64,000 bases of DNA, from positions 1-64,000 of the forward strand of contig JBBSOC010000005.1 of the NCBI GenBank assembly GCA_038260095.1. Reading direction: 5' to 3'. Positions 49,751 through 58,300 of this stretch are shown piece by piece (within the stretch, counting starts at the first letter, position 1; every line of letters begins with the position of its first letter). The translations under genes were made by a program, and so were the position numbers. The notes under the pieces were generated by a model that searched no databases, was not told the DNA's origin, and saw nothing but the letters and a program-made list of their open reading frames with translations. The DNA is from QHCE01 sp038260095 (GTDB lineage Bacteria > Actinomycetota > Actinomycetes > Mycobacteriales > QHCE01).

Positions 49751-50653
49751 CTACCCGTGGCGCAGCCATGTTGCGCCGAGGTGCTCTGCGAGCTTCAGGT
49801 GCGCCTCGGCTCGGTCCAAAGATGTCAGGCACACTTCCCCAGCAATCAATAGCGTGACCCATCGCAGCACTTCCTCTTCGCGCAGGCCCAGCAGGGCAGT
49901 GATAGCGAATGCGCGCTCGGGTGTGTCCGCGACTGGAAGCTGCGTGAGCGCCCACAGCGCGGCGTCATACACCGATTGTCCGGCACAGGGGTTGGGGTCG
50001 ATAACAAGCAGCCCTCGATCGGTGGACACGAGGATGTTCTTGCTTTGCAGGTCTCCGTGGCACAGGAGAGGTGGTCCCTGGAGTGTCTGTGCAAGGTCGA
50101 TCGCGCCGTGCCGCGCTCGCGCGAGCTGCTCCGGAGAAAGTAGCCCATGGCGATTTTCCGTCGCTCGGTCGAAGCGCAGTCGTAACGCGTCTATCAACGA
50201 TGGCATCCCGGGCGGAACCGCGGGGCGAGAGAGCTTCGTCAGCAGAGTGGCGAGGTCTTCGGCCGTCATGTTATCGGCAGAGTCGCCCGGCCATACACGC
50301 TCCAGCAACAAGGCGCGTGCGTTATCGGAAGCAGCCAGTAGAGCGGCAGCACCGTGACCATTCCACGCTCGTAGCGCGGCTGCTTCCTCCTGAGACCACC
50401 GCGACCACGGTGGCGCTAGCTTGAGCACAGCTGGGGCGTCCGCGCGCTTTACGGAAAGCACCACGCTGACAGATCCGCCCGCAAGCGGTGCTTCCACAGT
50501 GAAGTGCCACTTCCGCGCCCACGATTGTGCTATGCCTGGAGCCTCATCCAGCCAGGCTCGGGCTTGCTGCCCGTGATGATCGAGCCAACGTTGCGCCACT
50601 GAAACATCAACCAACTCGGCATCGGAGTTAGTGGCTTGCAGCCTTCTGCGCAC
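49751..50653 (-). CDS. Streptomycin 6-kinase-like (APH(6)/HUR) phosphotransferase
   Basis: 300 residues. The HUR-kinase pattern shows in FTVEAPLAGGSVSVVLSVKR, APAVLKLAPPW (Lys of the N-lobe), LLERVWPGDSADN, LLCHGDLQSKNILVSTDRG (H-G-D-x4-N) and LLVIDPNPCAGQSVYDAALW (the D-P motif that is special to APH(6)). These enzymes phosphorylate streptomycin or hydroxyurea; many chromosomal homologues have no proven drug. Actual resistance cannot be read from sequence. It is divergent from proS with a 186-bp spacer that holds a double palindrome. Confidence 0.87.
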   Translation of the reverse strand: MRRRLQATNSDAELVDVSVAQRWLDHHGQQARAWLDEAPGIAQSWARKWHFTVEAPLAGGSVSVVLSVKRADAPAVLKLAPPWSRWSQEEAAALRAWNGHGAAALLAASDNARALLLERVWPGDSADNMTAEDLATLLTKLSRPAVPPGMPSLIDALRLRFDRATENRHGLLSPEQLARARHGAIDLAQTLQGPPLLCHGDLQSKNILVSTDRGLLVIDPNPCAGQSVYDAALWALTQLPVADTPERAFAITALLGLREEEVLRWVTLLIAGEVCLTSLDRAEAHLKLAEHLGATWLRHG

Positions 50654-50695
50654 GTTGTCAGCGTTTCAGAATCTGGCAACGTGTGCCCACCCATA

Positions 50696-50762
50696 GCGGC
50701 GTTTTCGGGGAAAACGTCGCGGTGCCCCATGGTTTAAGGGCGTTTTCCCTGAAAACGCCGCG
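50696..50762. promoter_or_regulatory. Pair of palindromes between the kinase gene and proS
   Basis: Two hairpins: CGTTTT-CGGGG-AAAACG (50700-50716) and GCGTTTT-CCCTG-AAAACGC (50740-50758). Their flanks also match, so that 50696-50721 and the reverse complement of 50738-50762 are nearly identical, making a large inverted repeat with a 16-bp centre. It lies 43 bp from the kinase start and about 78 bp from the proS start. It could be an operator for both genes, an attenuator, or a repeat element. Confidence 0.6.
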
Positions 50763-50839
50763 ACACAGGGGCGGCCCGATGGGGCTCGCGCCGATGCCGC
50801 GCAATGCGCCCAGCGTGCAAACGAATATCATCTGGCCTT

Positions 50840-52261
50840 ATGTCACCTCGTGCAGCTGTGCTGACGCCACAGTCAGAAAATTTTCCTCGCTGGTATCAAG
50901 ATGTAGTTACCAAGGCTGAGCTGGCCGATAACGGTCCAGTCCGCGGCACGATGGTGATCCGCCCGACCGGATATGCCATCTGGGAGAAGATGCAAGCCGA
51001 GGTCGACGCTCGAATCAAGGCCACCGGCGCGAAGAACGCCTACTTTCCGCTGTTCATCCCCGAGAGCTATATGCATCGGGAAGCCGAGCACGTCGAAGGC
51101 TTCAGCCCTGAGCTTGCCGTGGTTACCCACGGCGGCGGGAAGCAGCTGGAGGAGCCCGTAGTGGTGCGGCCTACCAGCGAAACCGTGATTGGCGAGTTCA
51201 TGGCTAAGTGGACGCAGAGTTACCGCGACCTTCCACTGCTGCTCAACCAATGGGCAAACGTGGTGCGCTGGGAACTGCGGCCCCGCATCTTCCTGCGCAC
51301 CAGCGAATTTCTATGGCAGGAAGGCCACACCGCGCATGCCACAGAGGCAGATGCGCGGGCGTACGCTCGCACAATCGTGCACGATGTCTATGAAGATTTT
51401 ATAGTCAACGTGCTTGCTATCCCCGTCATGATAGGCCGAAAGACCGCTCGCGAGCGGTTCGCCGGAGCCACGGATACGTACACGGTAGAAGCAATGACCG
51501 GCGATGGTAAAGCGCTGCAGATGGGCACCAGTCATGAGCTAGGTCAGAACTTTGCACGCGCTTTTGACATTGGCTACCTTTCCGCTGCGGGGAGTCAGGA
51601 GCTGGCCTGGACCACCTCCTGGGGAGTCTCCACCCGCATGATCGGCGGCCTCATCATGGTCCATGGTGACGATAGCGGCCTTCGGCTCCCACCAAAGTTG
51701 GCTCCCACGCAGGCGTTGGTGATGGTGGTGAAGAACGACGAAAACGGTGAGGTTGCGGTCGCGGCGGAGAAGCTGCGTGAGGCGCTGGTCGGCGCGGGAG
51801 TCCGCGTGGAACTTGACGATCGTGTAGACACTCCGTTTGGTCGCCGAGCGGTAGACGCTGAGCTCAAAGGCGTGCCGGTGCGGCTGGAGCTCGGTCCACG
51901 AGATCTTGCCGAGGGCAACGTGGTGCTCGTCCGACGGTTAGTGGGGGAGAAGACGCCGATCACCCTCGATGGTGCGGTGGCCGCGACAGTGAATGCGCTG
52001 GAGGATGGCCAGCAGGCGTTGTTTGATCAGGCGCTACGCGCCCGCGAGCAGCGCACTGCCGACGTGAGCACACTCGCTGAGGTATCCGAGGCCGTCGTGG
52101 CTGGTTGGGCCCGGATGCCGTGGGAGTTGGTGCGTGGCGACGGCGAGGCCGCGCTTGCTGGGCAGGGCATTACGGTGCGCTGCCTGACCCGCTCTGACGG
52201 TAGCGTCCCTGACAGCGAGGATGAGCCCGAGCTGCTCGCCTACCTGGCCCGAGCCTACTAG
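50840..52261 (+). CDS. proS: Prolyl-tRNA synthetase, short (archaeal/eukaryotic-like) type
   Basis: 473 residues from ATG 50840 (open from 50804). It charges tRNA-Pro. Class II motif 1 is near RPTGYAIWEKMQAEVDARIK. Motif 2 appears as RWELRPRIFLRTSEFLWQEG, and motif 3 near the GVSTRMIGGLIMVHGDDSGL block. VVRPTSETVIGEFMAKW and GTSHELGQNFARAFDI are hallmarks of the type-3 ProS. There is no INS editing domain (the long bacterial form is about 580 residues). The C-terminal anticodon domain is followed by the short tail ELLAYLARAY. Mycobacteria carry the long form, so this gene may mark a different lineage or a replacement. Confidence 0.95.
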   Translation: MSPRAAVLTPQSENFPRWYQDVVTKAELADNGPVRGTMVIRPTGYAIWEKMQAEVDARIKATGAKNAYFPLFIPESYMHREAEHVEGFSPELAVVTHGGGKQLEEPVVVRPTSETVIGEFMAKWTQSYRDLPLLLNQWANVVRWELRPRIFLRTSEFLWQEGHTAHATEADARAYARTIVHDVYEDFIVNVLAIPVMIGRKTARERFAGATDTYTVEAMTGDGKALQMGTSHELGQNFARAFDIGYLSAAGSQELAWTTSWGVSTRMIGGLIMVHGDDSGLRLPPKLAPTQALVMVVKNDENGEVAVAAEKLREALVGAGVRVELDDRVDTPFGRRAVDAELKGVPVRLELGPRDLAEGNVVLVRRLVGEKTPITLDGAVAATVNALEDGQQALFDQALRAREQRTADVSTLAEVSEAVVAGWARMPWELVRGDGEAALAGQGITVRCLTRSDGSVPDSEDEPELLAYLARAY

Positions 52262-52289
52262 CTTGGGTCTATTAATAACGGCCAGCACT

Positions 52290-53528
52290 TCATGACCAGA
52301 TTGCGGCGATCGGAACAGCCTCGATCCGTTCGTCGAGCGTCCAGCGATTCTGGCCGGTGTGGAGGACTATACCGCGGATGAACCGCTCCTTCAGTTCATC
52401 GCGTAGCCATATCAAATGTCGAGCATCCCGCCGCTCGGGTGCGCTAGAGGATTTAATCTCGATACCGACGATCCATCCGCCGGCGTACTCAACGATCAAA
52501 TCGATTTCTCGGCCGCCGCTTTTCTCGCGTAGGTGGAAAAGCATGGGATCATTGAGGCTGATTGTCAGCTCCGCCCGAAGCTGAGCGGTTACGAACGTAT
52601 CCAAAAGCTGGCCCAGTACTGTTCCGTTACGCAGCACACCGGCGCTGTCAAGCCCAGTTAAGGCCGCGGTGAGTCCCGCGTCGGTCAGGTAGCGCTTCGG
52701 TGCTTGAGTAAGCCGCTTGAGCCGATTGCTAGACCAAGCGGGAATAGCCTCGGCGATGAACAGATCGCGCAGCAGCCCCTCATAGGCATGAGCTGTTTTA
52801 CGATCTATACCGACTCGGCCAAACAAGGCTTGATCCTCGACGATGCAGGCTGAGTTCAGCCCTAACGCTGTAAAGAAGCGCCGCAACCTGATCGGATCCC
52901 GGCCTGGCGAGACGTGGAGTGCGTCTCGGTTCACCAGCTGCCGAATATATGTGGCGAACCATCGTCGCCGCAGCTGTGCCGACGGAAGAAAAACGGCCTC
53001 GGGGTAGCCGCCCGCAACCGCGGCATCGACGTAGTTACGTAGATCGACGCCCTCAATTCGCGACGGCAAGTCCAATGATCCTTGGGCGATCCGATCTAAA
53101 AACGGGGTAGCAGATACATCTCCAACTAGTTCGCGCATCGTCAGGCTGCCTATAGGAACGTCGATAACACGTCCGGTTCCCGGCCAAGTGGCGACATCAA
53201 GCTCTGCGTGCACAGAGCCGGTCAAGATGAAGCGGCCGGGAGTGTGCGCAGCGTCTACCGCTCTTTTTACCGCTCCGAGTATCTCAGGTACTTCCTGCCA
53301 TTCATCAAGCAGCACCGGTTCCTCAAGGTTTCGCAGCGCGGCATCCGGGTCTGAGCGGAACGCGGAAGCTTCGTCCGCTCGATCAAGCCGCACAACCGTG
53401 CGGGCATGCTGTAGTGCGGTAGTTGTCTTACCGCATGCCCGTGGGCCTAGTAAAGAAACTGCCGGTAGGGCGGCGAGTAGTTCGTCGAGCATAGGATCAA
53501 CTAGGCGTTTCCGATAAGCATCTGTCAT
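52290..53528 (-). CDS. AAA ATPase with DUF4143 domain
   Basis: 412 residues. The N-terminal AAA_14 domain has SLLGPRACGKTTTALQHART (Walker A), EPVLLDEWQEVPEI (Walker B) and FILTGSVHAELDVATW (sensor). The C-terminal DUF4143 part has a PD-(D/E)xK-like core: SGGREIDLIVEYAGGWIVGI followed by EIKSS. These proteins are common accessory genes. Their targets are unknown, and some are grouped with TA or defence islands. Here it is single, convergent with proS, and intact. Confidence 0.9.
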   Translation of the reverse strand: MTDAYRKRLVDPMLDELLAALPAVSLLGPRACGKTTTALQHARTVVRLDRADEASAFRSDPDAALRNLEEPVLLDEWQEVPEILGAVKRAVDAAHTPGRFILTGSVHAELDVATWPGTGRVIDVPIGSLTMRELVGDVSATPFLDRIAQGSLDLPSRIEGVDLRNYVDAAVAGGYPEAVFLPSAQLRRRWFATYIRQLVNRDALHVSPGRDPIRLRRFFTALGLNSACIVEDQALFGRVGIDRKTAHAYEGLLRDLFIAEAIPAWSSNRLKRLTQAPKRYLTDAGLTAALTGLDSAGVLRNGTVLGQLLDTFVTAQLRAELTISLNDPMLFHLREKSGGREIDLIVEYAGGWIVGIEIKSSSAPERRDARHLIWLRDELKERFIRGIVLHTGQNRWTLDERIEAVPIAAIWS

Positions 53529-53914
53529 AGCAGCTCATAGTATACGTACCCTGCTAAAGACGGAAAAACACTCCCGGCAAGGACGGAGTTCCAGTCCCAC
53601 TGAGGACGGTTCTGGATCGTTCTTCGTAGTAGCAATCGACGAACTCGCCAATTCTGCTGTTTTCAGTGGCTAAACTCGCGCTTTGTCGAAAGTTCGTCGG
53701 CAGAAACGGTGCGGGCTGCGCAACGTTAACTAGCACTGGGGGGTTGGCGCGTTCACGGTCAGCTGCTCTGCGTTAAGCTACTCCAACGAACTGCACCGCG
53801 CCCCGGTCCCTCTCACCAGAGCGCGGTGAGTCCTTCACGTGGCAACTGCCAACGCGCCCCACTCGTTGCGTGCCACGTACTCGTGAACTACTTCTCAGGA
53901 GTAATCGAACTACC
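53529..53914. other. 386-bp region between the ATPase gene and rpsP
   Basis: No open frame with protein character. Near 53535 the palindromic GTATAC may belong to the ATPase promoter. Around 53752-53778 TTCACG and TAAGCT with a 16-bp spacer could be the rpsP promoter. The right end carries a strong stem-loop (listed separately). The rest shows nothing recognisable. Confidence 0.4.
53837..53878 (+). promoter_or_regulatory. Stem-loop in the rpsP leader
   Basis: ACGTGGCA (53837-53844) pairs perfectly with TGCCACGT (53871-53878). An inner CAACG (53850-53854) pairs with CGTTG (53864-53868). It ends 36 bp before the rpsP start. Such bulged two-part hairpins before ribosomal operons often bind a product of the operon to limit translation. 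No known leader family was recognised. Confidence 0.55.
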
Positions 53915-54523
53915 GTGGCCACCAAGATCAGACTGATGCGGCTTGGCAAGATCCGCACACCTCAGTACCGTATTGTCATCTCCGACTCTCGTAACAAGCG
54001 AGACGGCAAGTACATCGAATCCATCGGTCAGTATCGGCCTAAAGAAGAGCCGTCGTTTATCGTCGTGGACTCAGAGCGTGCGCAGTACTGGCTATCGGTC
54101 GGTGCGCAGCCCACTGAGCCGGTGCTGACCCTTTTGAAGTTGACCGGAGATTGGCAGCAGTTCAAAGGCCTGCCCGCCGAGAATCGGGTCCAGGTCGCCG
54201 AGCCCAAACAGTCTCGGGGCTCTCGCGCTGAGCTTGCCGCCGCCCGGGTAAGTGAGCTCGCCGTAGCGCAGGAGAGACTCAAAGCTGAGAAGAAAAAGAC
54301 CAAGAAGACCGAAGACGAAGCTGGCTCCAAGAGCAAGGCCAGCAAAGACACGCCGGCTAGAGACGCCGCGCCTAGAGACGCCGCGCCTAGAGACGCCGTC
54401 GCTAGCAAGGACAGTGTCACCGCTGACACGGTTCCAGACAAGACGGCGTCGGACAAGGCTGTGTCAGAGAAAGCTGCGTCAGAGAAAGCTGCGTCAAACA
54501 AGACAGCTGACGGTCAGGGCTAG
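53915..54523 (+). CDS. rpsP: 30S ribosomal protein S16 with long charged tail
   Basis: 202 residues from GTG 53915 (open from 53870). The S16 core is ATKIRLMRLGKIRTPQYRIV, VISDSRNKRDGKYIESIGQY and the rest of the first 85 residues. The remaining 115 residues are low-complexity Ala/Lys/Asp/Ser and include a tandem PRDAA repeat (15-bp unit near 54357-54393) and an SEKAA repeat (54464-54493). Actinobacterial S16 often has a tail, but this one is very long. Gene order with KhpA, rimM, trmD and rplS is standard. The stop overlaps the next start by 1 bp. Confidence 0.97.
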   Translation: MATKIRLMRLGKIRTPQYRIVISDSRNKRDGKYIESIGQYRPKEEPSFIVVDSERAQYWLSVGAQPTEPVLTLLKLTGDWQQFKGLPAENRVQVAEPKQSRGSRAELAAARVSELAVAQERLKAEKKKTKKTEDEAGSKSKASKDTPARDAAPRDAAPRDAVASKDSVTADTVPDKTASDKAVSEKAASEKAASNKTADGQG

Positions 54524-54816
54524 TGCTCGCTCAAGCCCTGGATCACCTCGTCCGCGGGGTTGTCGACCACCCAGACGATGTTGCGGTAGAGCTGATTCCG
54601 CAAGGGCGTAACCGGCTGCTCGAAGTGCAGGTGCACCCTGACGACGTGGGTAAAGTCATTGGTCGAAATGGTCGTACGGTGAAGGCGCTTCGGCAGGTAA
54701 TGGGCAGCGTCGGTGGGCGTGGCATCAGGGTGGAGATTCTTGACGACGTCCTTGATGGCGGAGTTGAGGATATGGGCGAACCCGCTGAAGATTCCACGGC
54801 CGTGGGCTCCACGTAA
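54523..54816 (+). CDS. khpA: KhpA-like KH-domain RNA-binding protein
   Basis: 97 residues from GTG 54523. The KH type II core is VDHPDDVAVELIPQGRNRLL, EVQVHPDDVGKVIGRNGRTV (G-x-x-G loop as GRNG) and KALRQVM. KhpA proteins bind RNA, often with KhpB, and affect division and translation. It sits between rpsP and rimM, as in other Actinomycetota. The C-terminus is acidic. The start overlaps the rpsP stop, so translation is coupled. Confidence 0.93.
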   Translation: MLAQALDHLVRGVVDHPDDVAVELIPQGRNRLLEVQVHPDDVGKVIGRNGRTVKALRQVMGSVGGRGIRVEILDDVLDGGVEDMGEPAEDSTAVGST

Positions 54817-54828
54817 AGCGTTGTATCG

Positions 54829-55335
54829 ATGTTGCTCCTGGTGGGTCGTTTAGGTCGGCCGCACGGCGTGCGCGGTTTGATTACCGTGGAGCCGACTACC
54901 GATGAGCCAGAACAGCGTTTTGCCGTTGGTTCGTCTCTGTTGACTGAGCCAGCGGCGCGTGGTCCGATCACGGTAACTCACATGCAGCGGCATGGTGATC
55001 GTTTGTTACTCGGCATCGAGGGTGTTACTGACCGTGACTCCGCGGAGCAACTGCGCGCAGTTAAAGTGCTGGTGGATTCTGACCAGATTCCAACGCCTAC
55101 CGACCCAGAAACGTTTGCTGATCATCAACTGATTGGGTTGCGGGTCGAGCTGGAAAGCGGCGATTTCCTCGGTGAGGTGCTGGCAATGAACCATGGTGCT
55201 GCCGGGGACCAGCTGGTGGTCGCTTATCGCGGACGCGAGGTGCTGGTGCCATTCGTTTTGGCGATTGTGCCAGTGGTTGATGTCGCCGGCGGTCGAATGG
55301 TGATAGACCCACCCGAAGGTCTGCTGGAGCTGTAA
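54829..55335 (+). CDS. rimM: Ribosome maturation factor RimM
   Basis: 168 residues. LLVGRLGRPHGVRGLITVEP is the RimM N-terminal signature. A PRC-barrel follows (HQLIGLRVELESGDFLGEVL and LVPFVLAIVPVVDVAGGRMV). It binds S19 and helps to assemble the 30S head. It is 12 bp after khpA and 2 bp before trmD. Complete, with nothing unusual. Confidence 0.96.
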   Translation: MLLLVGRLGRPHGVRGLITVEPTTDEPEQRFAVGSSLLTEPAARGPITVTHMQRHGDRLLLGIEGVTDRDSAEQLRAVKVLVDSDQIPTPTDPETFADHQLIGLRVELESGDFLGEVLAMNHGAAGDQLVVAYRGREVLVPFVLAIVPVVDVAGGRMVIDPPEGLLEL

Positions 55336-55337
55336 CT

Positions 55338-56069
55338 GTGCGTATTGACATCATCTCCATCTTCCCCGACTACTTCAGCCCGCTAAACCAAGCGCTACTG
55401 GGCAAGGCTCGTGCTGCGGGCCTGCTCTCCATTCACGTGCACGACCTACGTCGCTGGACCACTGACCTGCACCGCACCGTCGATGACACGCCCTACGGCG
55501 GGGGTGGTGGCATGGTGATGTTGCCACAGCCGTGGGGTGAAGCGATCGACGAAGTGTGCGCCCCCCCACTCGTTGCCAGCGACCCGCTCGCTCATCTGAT
55601 AGTGCCAACTCCATCCGGTCGGCCCTTCACTCATGCAATAGCCGAGCAGTACGCCCAGCTTCCGCGGCTAGCGTTCGCGTGCGGTCGCTATGAGGGGATC
55701 GACTACCGGGTAATTCAAGACGCCCGAGCGCGGATGCCCCTGGACGAAGTCAGCATCGGCGACTATGTACTGGCTGGCGGGGAAGCCGCGGTGTTGGTAA
55801 TGGTCGAGGCCATCACTCGGCTAGTCCCAGGTGTTGTGGGCAATGCCGCCAGCGTTGCCGAGGACTCTTTTGCCAGCGGACTTTTAGAGGGTCCAGTGTA
55901 TACTCGACCGCACTCCTGGCGAGGCTGGGAAGTTCCAGCGGTGCTCACCTCCGGTGATCACGCCGCGATCGCCGCGTGGCGGCGCGAGCAATCGTTGGAG
56001 CGCACCGTGCGATGCCGCCCGGACCTTTTAGCTAGTGCAGCAGAGGATTCTGATCCCCACGCCAAATGA
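55338..56069 (+). CDS. trmD: tRNA (guanine-37-N1)-methyltransferase
   Basis: 243 residues from GTG 55338. It methylates G37 of tRNAs with SAM to prevent frameshifting. Landmarks: IDIISIFPDYFSPLNQALLG, DDTPYGGGGGMVML, CGRYEGIDYRV, and the trefoil-knot region DEVSIGDYVLAGGEAAVLVM. It is directly downstream of rimM. A spacer of about 106 bp with possible promoter elements separates it from rplS. Complete. Confidence 0.97.
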   Translation: MRIDIISIFPDYFSPLNQALLGKARAAGLLSIHVHDLRRWTTDLHRTVDDTPYGGGGGMVMLPQPWGEAIDEVCAPPLVASDPLAHLIVPTPSGRPFTHAIAEQYAQLPRLAFACGRYEGIDYRVIQDARARMPLDEVSIGDYVLAGGEAAVLVMVEAITRLVPGVVGNAASVAEDSFASGLLEGPVYTRPHSWRGWEVPAVLTSGDHAAIAAWRREQSLERTVRCRPDLLASAAEDSDPHAK

Positions 56070-56175
56070 GGGATGGGTAGGCCCGACTAAGTGGGCTGGC
56101 CGCTGGTGCCTTGTTCTAGGCCATGTGGCACAGTAGATGAGTTGCTTCGCTGAAAGAAAGTTAAGAGTTCTCGCT

Positions 56176-56544
56176 ATGAACACGCTCGACGTTCTAGACG
56201 CCGATTCGCTTCGTGCTGATGTTCCCCATTTTCGCCCAGGTGACACCGTTAAGGTGCACGTGCGAGTGGTGGAAGGTAATCGCTCCCGTATCCAGGTCTT
56301 TCAGGGTGCGGTGATTCGCCGCCAAGGCGGTGGCGTTCGGGAGACCTTTACGGTTCGCAAGGTTAGCTTTGGTGTAGGCGTAGAGCGTACATTCCCGGTG
56401 CACACTCCAGTGATCGACAAGATCGAGGTGGTGAGTCGTGGTGACGTACGTCGAGCAAAGCTCTACTACTTGCGTGACCTGCGAGGTAAAGCCGCCAAGA
56501 TCAAGGAGAAGCGGGAAGCTATTCAGCCGAAGGTTGCTGCATAA
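56176..56544 (+). CDS. rplS: 50S ribosomal protein L19
   Basis: 122 residues from ATG 56176 (open from 56137). L19 core: FRPGDTVKVHVRVVEGNRSR, IQVFQGAVIRRQGGGVRETF, TVRKVSFGVGVERTFPVHTP and VSRGDVRRAKLYYLRDLRGK. It sits at the 30S-50S interface. The ribosome site is GAAAG/AAGAG upstream. Order trmD-rplS-lepB is standard. Confidence 0.97.
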   Translation: MNTLDVLDADSLRADVPHFRPGDTVKVHVRVVEGNRSRIQVFQGAVIRRQGGGVRETFTVRKVSFGVGVERTFPVHTPVIDKIEVVSRGDVRRAKLYYLRDLRGKAAKIKEKREAIQPKVAA

Positions 56545-56595
56545 CCGGCCGCTACGTATTCTTGCGTCTGAGCGGGCGGTCGCGCCGCTAGCGCG

Positions 56596-57504
56596 ATGAG
56601 GCGCAACATTGGCCGCGCAGCTGTCGCGCCGTTAACCCGACCAGCAAGGTATCGCGGGGATCATCGCAGCAAAGTCAGGGATTCCGCTGGCACTGGCGAG
56701 CGGGGCAAGCGCAGGCGTCGACTCCCAGCATTGCTAGAAGTCCCGCTGCTTATTGTAATAGCGCTTAGCCTCTCACTGTTTGTTCGGACGTTCGTGCTGG
56801 AGTCGTTTTACATCCCCAGTGGTTCCATGGAGCAGACGCTGCTCATTGGCGACCGAGTCGTGGTGAACAAACTAGTGTATGACTTTCGTGACCCGCGCCG
56901 CGGTGAGGTCGTAGTATTCCGCGGCACCGACTCTTGGGCTCCTGAACAGCAGGATAGGCACAACGCAAGTGGGCTGAGCTTTGTCGTGCGCGGAGTTGGC
57001 AAACTGATCGGCTTCGGGCCCCCCGGCGAGAAAGACTTTGTCAAGCGTGTCATCGGCCTTCCTGGCGATGTGGTGGGGTGTTGCGATTCGGCTGGCCGAT
57101 TTACGGTGAACGGGCGCGGGCTGACTGAACCATACATATTTGACAACAATCCTCTCGAGCAGCGTTCATTCGGGCCGATTACGGTTCCCAAAGATCGGCT
57201 GTTTGTGATGGGGGATCATCGAGGTCGATCCAAAGACTCCCGGGCGTATCTGGCGGACGGGGTATCCGGCACGATTCCACGGCAGAATGTCATTGGTCGG
57301 GCTTTCGTCAAGGTGTGGCCAGTGACGCATTGGGGGACTCTGCCCATACCGAGCACGCTTGGCAATGTGGACGGGCCTCCAGCACCTCCACCAGGCCAAG
57401 ACACCGCGCCGGCTAACCAGCCTGCCGCCGCACAACCCCAACCGCTAGCCGCGGGTGCCATGATGCAGCGATCCTGGCGATGGCCCCGTCGGGGCTTACC
57501 GTAG
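56596..57504 (+). CDS. lepB: Type I signal peptidase, first copy
   Basis: 302 residues. A basic N-terminus is followed by one membrane helix (LLEVPLLIVIALSLSLFVRT). The catalytic domain has FYIPSGSMEQTLLIGDRVVV with Ser77, FVKRVIGLPGDVV with the general-base Lys, and FVMGDHRGRSKDSR. It cleaves signal peptides of exported proteins at the outer face of the membrane. The Pro/Gln/Ala-rich tail and the stretch between motif C and D are longer than in the second copy. The next lepB begins 9 bp later. Confidence 0.95.
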   Translation: MRRNIGRAAVAPLTRPARYRGDHRSKVRDSAGTGERGKRRRRLPALLEVPLLIVIALSLSLFVRTFVLESFYIPSGSMEQTLLIGDRVVVNKLVYDFRDPRRGEVVVFRGTDSWAPEQQDRHNASGLSFVVRGVGKLIGFGPPGEKDFVKRVIGLPGDVVGCCDSAGRFTVNGRGLTEPYIFDNNPLEQRSFGPITVPKDRLFVMGDHRGRSKDSRAYLADGVSGTIPRQNVIGRAFVKVWPVTHWGTLPIPSTLGNVDGPPAPPPGQDTAPANQPAAAQPQPLAAGAMMQRSWRWPRRGLP

Positions 57505-57513
57505 TCTTTAGCG

Positions 57514-58296
57514 GTGCCAGATAATCGTGATCCCGGACGATCTCCTGAAACCGGGCAGGACCCCCTCAATCAGCCTGGAGACTCGCTGAGCGGAGCATCC
57601 GAGGATATCTCTACCTCGACGCTCGATCGGCCATCCCGCAGAACGCCGCGGAGCTCTCCAGCCAAAGGGACGCCAATTCCGCGGGGTAAACATAAGCCGA
57701 AGAAGAAGCGGTCAGCCTGGATTGAGCTGCCCATTTTGGTTGTTGTAGCCGTACTGGTCGCTATACTGGTTCGTACATTTTTACTGCAGACGTTCTACAT
57801 TCCCAGCCCGTCGATGGAAAAAACGCTGCTGGTTGGCGATCGGGTGCTAGTGAACAAGGTTGTCTACAAGACTCGTGACCCAGCCCGCGGCGAGGTTGTG
57901 GTGTTTAAACCGCCAGCCGCATGGATTCATCCCGATAATGAGGACGATTTCATTAAGCGCATCGTTGGAGTTGGGGGTGACCATGTGGTCTGCTGCGACC
58001 TCAAGGGCCGAATTACCATCAACGGATACGCGCTCAATGAGGACTATCTCTTTCCCGGCAATGTGCCGTCGGAAATCAGATTCGATGTCACGGTTCCCAG
58101 CAATCGGTACTTCATGCTGGGCGACCACCGCGCCGTATCGGGAGATTCACGCTACAACATAAAGGTGCGGTCTGGCACGATTCCGAAATCGGCGATTGTA
58201 GGACGAGCTTTTGCCATCTATTGGCCGCTGAACCGCATCGATAACCTGCCGATACCGAGCACATTGAAACAGGTACCGGATCCACCGGGTCGCTGA
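57514..58296 (+). CDS. lepB: Type I signal peptidase, second copy
   Basis: 260 residues from GTG 57514. A long polar N-terminus (about 65 residues) precedes the membrane helix (IELPILVVVAVLVAILVRTF). YIPSPSMEKTLLVGDRVLVN holds the catalytic Ser, DDFIKRIVGVGGDHV the Lys, and FMLGDHRAVSGDSRYN box E. It is the paralogue of the first copy; tandem signal peptidases are known in Actinomycetota and may differ in substrate choice. The rnhB gene follows 4 bp later. Confidence 0.95.
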   Translation: MPDNRDPGRSPETGQDPLNQPGDSLSGASEDISTSTLDRPSRRTPRSSPAKGTPIPRGKHKPKKKRSAWIELPILVVVAVLVAILVRTFLLQTFYIPSPSMEKTLLVGDRVLVNKVVYKTRDPARGEVVVFKPPAAWIHPDNEDDFIKRIVGVGGDHVVCCDLKGRITINGYALNEDYLFPGNVPSEIRFDVTVPSNRYFMLGDHRAVSGDSRYNIKVRSGTIPKSAIVGRAFAIYWPLNRIDNLPIPSTLKQVPDPPGR

Positions 58297-58300
58297 TTGG

